Shown here piece after piece: positions 59,974 to 64,000 of a stretch of DNA of 64,000 nucleotides. Positions within the stretch are counted from its first letter, which is position 1, and each line of letters opens with the position of its first letter. This DNA comes from Dickeya aquatica (lineage in GTDB: Bacteria > Pseudomonadota > Gammaproteobacteria > Enterobacterales > Enterobacteriaceae), in NCBI RefSeq assembly GCF_900095885.1, contig NZ_LT615367.1, positions 2,418,001 to 2,482,000 on the forward strand, written 5' to 3'. The position numbers and the translations under genes were made by a program. Below the pieces are notes generated by a model, which worked only from the letters and a program-made list of their open reading frames with translations, was not told where the DNA came from and searched no databases.

Positions 59974-60546
59974 ATGAACTTATCTGCTACGCTTATTCTT
60001 GCTTTTGGCATGTCCATGGACGCTTTCGCTGCCTCTATTGGCAAAGGTGCCGCTCTGCACAATCCCCGTTTTCGTGAAGCGCTACGTACTGGCCTTATCT
60101 TCGGCCTGGTGGAAGCACTGACACCGTTGATTGGCTGGGCGCTCGGATTTTATGCCAGCCGCTTCATTCTCGCCTGGGATCACTGGGTGGCATTCAGCCT
60201 GCTATTGATTTTAGGCGGGCGCATGATTCTGGAAGGTTTCAAAAGTGAAAGCAGCAGTGATGGCGAGAAAATCTCCCGTCACAGCTTTTTCATTCTGGTA
60301 TGCACGGCTATCGCCACCAGCCTTGATGCGATGGCAATTGGCGTCGGGCTTGCCTTCCTGCAAGTCAATATCGTGCATACCGCGATGGCTATCGGGTGTG
60401 CCACGATGGTAATGGTCACCCTTGGCATGATGATTGGCCGATATGTCGGCCCCATCCTTGGTAAGCGCGCAGAGATAATCGGTGGATTAGTGCTTATCGG
60501 TATTGGCTGCAATATTCTCTACGAACACCTGCTGGACCTTGCCTGA
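59974..60546 (+). CDS. mntP: MntP, manganese efflux pump
   Basis: This 190-residue protein has six transmembrane helices and the two repeated acidic motifs [14 protein letters not shown] and [12 protein letters not shown]. It exports Mn2+ across the inner membrane. The ATG at 59974 follows the riboswitch leader with GAGG upstream. The length matches E. coli MntP (188). Confidence 0.96.
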   Translation: MNLSATLILAFGMSMDAFAASIGKGAALHNPRFREALRTGLIFGLVEALTPLIGWALGFYASRFILAWDHWVAFSLLLILGGRMILEGFKSESSSDGEKISRHSFFILVCTAIATSLDAMAIGVGLAFLQVNIVHTAMAIGCATMVMVTLGMMIGRYVGPILGKRAEIIGGLVLIGIGCNILYEHLLDLA

Positions 60547-60553
60547 TATAACC

Positions 60554-60574
60554 GGTGCGGGGATCCCCCGCACC
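60554..60574. terminator. Stem-loop between convergent mntP and rlmA
   Basis: Perfect 9-bp stem GGTGCGGGG/CCCCGCACC with a 3-base loop, 7 bases after mntP and 3 past the rlmA stop. Neither strand has a T-run, so it may be a weak terminator or 3'-end stabiliser. Confidence 0.45.
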
Positions 60575-60577
60575 AGC

Positions 60578-61405
60578 CTATGCGTTGCGTCGATACAGCC
60601 GAATTAAGAAATCGGTTTCACACGAAAAATGGGCTTCTGCACCCAGTGTCGCTTTCACTTCAGGTGTCGCACGCCAGGCAAATGGCGTCATCTGGAGCAG
60701 GTTTGCAGCACAAACGCCATTCAGTGGCATCATATATTGCAAACGCTCTTGAGCCTCAAGGGTAAACCCGGCAAACGACTCATCATTTTCAGGATGTGGT
60801 TTGACATCCTTGTAAATGCGGGCCTTTAACGCCAGTAAATGATTCGGCCCTGGGGTAACCGTCACCAGCACTCCGCCTGGATGAATGACCCGGGCAAGCT
60901 CATCAGGATTACAGGGCGCATAGATTTTTAATACTGCCGCCAACGCCGTGTCAGTAAACGGAAGTCGCTGACTGGATGCCACACAGAACCTGACCTGCGC
61001 ATAGCGTTTGGCTGCCCGCTGAATGGCCGTTTTGGAAACATCCAGCCCATACACCGAGGCTCCTTGTGATGCCACCGCTTGCGCCAGTGCGGCAGTGTAA
61101 TACCCTTCCCCACAGCCAATATCCAGCAGCGCAGCAGCAGAGGATGGCAGGTTATCGGCTATCAATATCGACACCCTATCACGCAGAGGCTGATAGTGCC
61201 CTTCATCAAGAAATGCCCGACGCGCCTGCATCATCGCGGCGCTGTCTCCAGGCTGTTTTGAACGTTTAAACTGCACAGGTAACAGGTTGACATACCCTTC
61301 ACGGGCACAATCGAAATGATGACGACCACACGACCAGCGGTTTGACGCATGATGTAAGGGCTGCTGGCATAAAGGGCACTGATAAGGCACGGAAGAATTT
61401 TGCAT
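60578..61405 (-). CDS. rlmA: RlmA, 23S rRNA (guanine-745-N1) methyltransferase
   Basis: This 275-residue protein has an N-terminal zinc-binding element (CPLCQQPL, WSCGRHHFDC) and a SAM-dependent Rossmann domain (LLDIGCGEGYYT, YGLDVSKTAI). It methylates G745 in helix 35 of 23S rRNA. The start at 61405 (MQNSSVPYQCPLC) gives normal length; the frame extends 17 codons upstream without likeness. Gene order mntP-rlmA-cspC-yobF is as in E. coli. Confidence 0.95.
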   Translation of the reverse strand: MQNSSVPYQCPLCQQPLHHASNRWSCGRHHFDCAREGYVNLLPVQFKRSKQPGDSAAMMQARRAFLDEGHYQPLRDRVSILIADNLPSSAAALLDIGCGEGYYTAALAQAVASQGASVYGLDVSKTAIQRAAKRYAQVRFCVASSQRLPFTDTALAAVLKIYAPCNPDELARVIHPGGVLVTVTPGPNHLLALKARIYKDVKPHPENDESFAGFTLEAQERLQYMMPLNGVCAANLLQMTPFAWRATPEVKATLGAEAHFSCETDFLIRLYRRNA

Positions 61406-61443
61406 AACACTCTTGAGTAAATCGAAACAACATTCAGAAAAGC

Positions 61444-61468
61444 AAAAAACCCGCACCAGGCGGGTTTT
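61444..61468 (-). terminator. Rho-independent terminator of yobF-cspC
   Basis: 9-bp stem AAAACCCGC/GCGGGTTTT (61446-61454 and 61460-61468), with six T on the minus strand, 17 bases past cspC. The plus strand also ends in T's. Confidence 0.92.
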
Positions 61469-61484
61469 ATGGCGTGAGCTGAAA

Positions 61485-61694
61485 TTACAGCGCCACTACG
61501 TTCACAGCGGAAGGGCCTTTCTGACCATCCTGAATTTCAAACTCAACGTTCTGGCCTTCAGCCAGTGTTTTAAAGCCATTGCCCTGAATTGCAGAGAAGT
61601 GCACGAACACATCTTTGCTACCGTCAGCCGGAGTAATAAAACCAAAACCTTTAGACTCGTTGAACCACTTAACCTGACCTTTAATCTTTGCCAT
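61485..61694 (-). CDS. cspC: CspC, cold-shock-domain RNA-binding protein
   Basis: This 69-residue protein is nearly identical to E. coli CspC ([20 protein letters not shown]), with RNP1 KGFGFI and RNP2 VFVHF. It stabilises stress mRNAs such as rpoS and antagonises termination; it is not itself cold-induced. AAGGAA precedes the ATG. Second gene after yobF. Confidence 0.97.
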   Translation of the reverse strand: MAKIKGQVKWFNESKGFGFITPADGSKDVFVHFSAIQGNGFKTLAEGQNVEFEIQDGQKGPSAVNVVAL

Positions 61695-61733
61695 TTCAAA
61701 GTTTCCTTTAATAGTTTAAACCGCGCACAGGCG

Positions 61734-61850
61734 TCATACAGAAAAACCAGAGTCGTTACTGTTTGAGGCACTAAAATAAGGATCGGCAGAGAAGTGGTAT
61801 TCAACGCTAACGTTTGTACTCAAGACTTCTTTACTGAAAATGCCATTCAT
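61734..61850 (-). CDS. yobF: YobF, small stress-induced protein
   Basis: A 38-codon frame starts [18 protein letters not shown], clearly parallel to E. coli YobF ([18 protein letters not shown]), and continues [11 protein letters not shown]. It ends at 38 residues against 47 in E. coli, with a diverged tail. It lies 39 bases upstream of cspC, the conserved yobF-cspC arrangement. GAGG is 12 bases before the ATG. In E. coli it is induced by heat and other stresses; function unknown. Confidence 0.88.
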   Translation of the reverse strand: MNGIFSKEVLSTNVSVEYHFSADPYFSASNSNDSGFSV

Positions 61851-62857
61851 ATACAGAACTGTACCTCGTTTTACCCAGATGCGTTATTACATACTCTTTT
61901 ATTCTTGGCAAGCCATTTTTTGCCAGTGATGGATACGTCGCACAAATTAGAACCCTTAATGTATCATTAATATCCTGCAACCACGGTTGCTTGATATATA
62001 GACACCTCAAAGGTTGACCTTGCTCGCTTATCCAATAGATTGATTATGTGCATGCTATTTTGATTGTGCAAGTTAAGATAACCCGATATTGGCTGAGCGC
62101 TATACCATACCGCACCTTGCCATAACAAAATGATATTACGGCCGCCAGGCTGATTTTTACTTATCCTTCAAGTTGTGATATCTAAATTTGTGACACAACT
62201 TTATTTTTTGTCTTAGTGATAAGAAAAAACCTTCTATAACAAGGTAATGCAGCTATCAATTACCTGGCGAAACTATCTATGAATACCATCATGACTGGCC
62301 AGGACCAGGATAATTGAGCGGCCTTTATAATCCTGATGGAATTGTTTCTGCAAAAAATGATTAAGTCACAATTTCCTGTCACTCTTGTTGCACTTTCATT
62401 TCTGTTTTTTTACCGAAAAAATTAGTGACGATTTCCCTGACCTCTGCCGGTCAGGAGCAGACCTTGATATATCACTATAGTCACGGCGTTCTATTTCTTT
62501 ATATCTCTGCCGCAAAAATTCTGACGTTACTTTGGTCACGTTTTACCTCTGGCAGAAATTAAGCTGGATCACGTCATCTCAAAAACGTATATATCCTAAA
62601 TAATTCGCGTGGCAGGAAGGCGGCAAGAAAGAGAACTCTGGTGAACTTGCATTGGTCAACACAGCGTAATATCGCACCCGATAGCGTTCCCGCCGTGACA
62701 ACTCAGCCAACGCAGGTTATGGTGTCTTTAACTGATTTTTTGACCGTTTTTGCTTTACGGCAGGCCAACGCATTCTCGCTGTGCGCCAGGTTCCGTTTTT
62801 TTACTGCATATATCGCTAACGTAATGATAGTTCGACAACATCAACGGGAGGTGAGCT
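61851..62857. other. 1-kb AT-rich intergenic region between yobF and yniA
   Basis: No supported protein gene. The left end should hold the divergent yobF-cspC promoter: on the minus strand TTGCCA, 16 bases, TAATAA lies around 61880-61915. A perfect 7-bp inverted repeat CCTGACC/GGTCAGG is at 62436-62442 and 62449-62455. An open frame at 62641-62940 overlaps yniA and has no likeness I know. A small RNA could be present but I cannot show one. Confidence 0.45.
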
Positions 62858-63715
62858 ATGTGGCAGACCATCAGCCAACTGTTGGAAGAACATCTCGGCC
62901 CAGGGGACATCCGGGAACGCCGGGAATTACCCGGTGGTGAAGTCCATAGCGCCTGGTATTTGCGTTATGGGCATCATGATGTCTTTATCAAATGTGATGG
63001 CCGTGAATGGCTGGATAAATTCCGGGCCGAGGCTGAACAGCTAGAATTACTGGCTCGCAGTAAAACGGTGCGCGTGCCCAGGCTGTATGGCGTTGGTAGC
63101 CATCGTAACGCCAGTTTTTTATTACTGGAGTACGTCACCGCCAAACCGATGACAACGCATGATGCCTGGCAGTTAGGCCAGCGTTTGGCTTATCTGCATC
63201 AATGGAGCGAACAGCCCCAGTTCGGCCTTGATTTTGACAACGACCTCTCTACCACTCCCCAACCGAATACCTGGCAACGTCACTGGCCGGTTTTTTTTGC
63301 CGAACAACGTATCGGCTGGCAACTACAGTTAGCGGCAGAAAAAGGGCTGCATTTTGGGGATATAGATACGCTTATCAAATGTGTAGAGCAACGCCTGAGC
63401 GGCCATCAGCCACAACCTTCGCTGTTGCACGGCGATCTGTGGTCAGATAATTATGTTAACTCCGCACAGGGCTGCTATTTGCTTGATCCGGCCTGTTATT
63501 GGGGTGACAGAGAGTGTGATCTGGCGATGTTGCCATTACATCCTCATCTGCCTGCACAGATTTACGACGGCTATCAAAGCGTCTGGCCATTGGAAAGCGA
63601 TTTCCTTGAGCGCCAGCCACTTTATCAGATTTACGTTCTGCTTAATCGCGCCAATTTATTTGGCGGTAAACATGTGGTGGCCGCCCAACACGCCATAGAA
63701 CATCAGTTAGTGTAA
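62858..63715 (+). CDS. yniA: YniA, fructosamine kinase family protein
   Basis: This 285-residue protein has a kinase-like fold with the substrate/ATP segment ELPGGEVHSAWYL, catalytic LLHGDLWSDN and metal-binding LLDPACYWGDRE. It matches E. coli YniA in length. The family phosphorylates ketosamines on glycated proteins or small amines; exact substrate unproven. GGAGGTGAGCT precedes the ATG. Confidence 0.94.
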   Translation: MWQTISQLLEEHLGPGDIRERRELPGGEVHSAWYLRYGHHDVFIKCDGREWLDKFRAEAEQLELLARSKTVRVPRLYGVGSHRNASFLLLEYVTAKPMTTHDAWQLGQRLAYLHQWSEQPQFGLDFDNDLSTTPQPNTWQRHWPVFFAEQRIGWQLQLAAEKGLHFGDIDTLIKCVEQRLSGHQPQPSLLHGDLWSDNYVNSAQGCYLLDPACYWGDRECDLAMLPLHPHLPAQIYDGYQSVWPLESDFLERQPLYQIYVLLNRANLFGGKHVVAAQHAIEHQLV

Positions 63716-63754
63716 TCGCGTGACCTGAAACAACCGGGGCTTCACCGCCCCCAT

Positions 63755-64000
63755 TCAGGTTACAATACCCAATACTTTGAGCACCATATACCCCACAACA
63801 GCAACCAGCACCGGCAGAATATAGAGTGGGAAAAATTGCAGCACAATGGTGTGTCGGGGCAACACAACCCGTGATTCCAGTTCTTCACGCGAGTAACCAT
63901 CCTCACCCTTCATTTTTTCCAGAATCAGTTGATCTTCAAGCCCTTCCCGAATATGCCTGACCTGACGGGATAAACGGGCACCGGAAACCTGCAACGCCAG
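63755..64000 (-). CDS. yniB: YniB, membrane protein (C-terminal part only)
   Basis: The last 81 codons are present; the frame is open past the window edge (LALQVSGARLSRQVRHIREG). It matches the C terminus of E. coli YniB, with EGLEDQLILEKMKGEDG, HTIVLQFFPLYILPV and a final membrane helix. Function unknown. It is convergent with yniA. Confidence 0.88.
   Translation of the reverse strand: MALQVSGARLSRQVRHIREGLEDQLILEKMKGEDGYSREELESRVVLPRHTIVLQFFPLYILPVLVAVVGYMVLKVLGIVT

Noticed and set aside
59832..60077. Open frame of 81 codons across the mntP leader
   Set aside because: It reads through the yybP-ykoY riboswitch and the start of mntP out of frame; the RNA element explains the conservation.
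62641..62940. Open frame of 99 codons upstream of and overlapping yniA
   Set aside because: Runs into yniA in another frame, has no recognisable domain, and yniA has its own strong ribosome binding site inside it.

Overview
The window is chromosomal DNA from a plant-associated enterobacterium, most likely Dickeya or a close relative in the Pectobacteriaceae. Two things point there. The left 16 kb is an hrp/hrc type III secretion (T3SS) cluster of the Erwinia/Dickeya type, with HrpX/HrpY, HrpS, sigma-54 and HrpL control and single-gene hrcQ. The right 22 kb is an enterobacterial core block (ycgN-ycgM-ycgL-minCDE-rnd-fadD-yeaY-tsaB-yoaA-yoaB-yoaH-pabB-nudL-sdaA-yoaE-mntP-rlmA-cspC-yobF-yniA-yniB) whose proteins match E. 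coli counterparts along their length.

Layout. (1) 1-4604, minus strand: the start of hrpA, then hrpS, hrpY, hrpX and hrpL. (2) 4605-4926: the divergent control region, with a sigma-54 promoter for hrpL, an 11-bp-arm palindrome with core TGCAA-N4-TTGCA (candidate HrpS enhancer), and a GGAACC-N15-CCACATA hrp box for hrpJ. (3) 4927-15589, plus strand: hrpJ-hrcV-hrpQ-hrcN-hrpO-hrpP-hrcQ-hrcR-hrcS-hrcT-hrcU, tightly packed. (4) 15763-22037: sbmA-like transporter and two methyl-accepting chemotaxis receptors that share a nearly identical 1-kb signalling half; the first is broken. (5) 22.3-41.2 kb: an accessory metabolic island. Its left half is an amino-acid ABC transporter, cystathionine beta-synthase, cystathionine gamma-lyase and a class IV aminotransferase (plus strand), with an MmgE/PrpD gene on minus. 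Its right half, on minus, is a peptide-type ABC transporter, SDR, M20 amidohydrolase, DadA-like oxidoreductase, TetR regulator and DapA-like aldolase. The halves converge on a terminator near 30.87 kb. A 5' remnant of another chemoreceptor lies just past the island. (6) 41.8-64.0 kb: the core block.

How the genes work together. The sequence supports the cascade HrpX/HrpY -> hrpS -> sigma-54 -> hrpL -> hrp boxes -> secretion apparatus. The island probably imports and degrades a sulfur-containing, D- or N-acylated amino acid or peptide; that substrate is inference. The core block covers cell-division site selection, tRNA and rRNA modification, fatty-acid activation, folate precursor synthesis, serine catabolism and manganese export under a yybP-ykoY riboswitch.

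The most important caution is sequence quality. At least seven genes (hrcU, the first chemoreceptor, mmgE/prpD, an amino-acid permease, dppB-like, dppA-like and the conserved core gene ycgL) are broken by one-base losses, mostly in homopolymers. Restoring one base gives a full-length family member each time. A shared sequencing artefact is the simplest explanation, so the broken genes should not be taken as true pseudogenes without checking.
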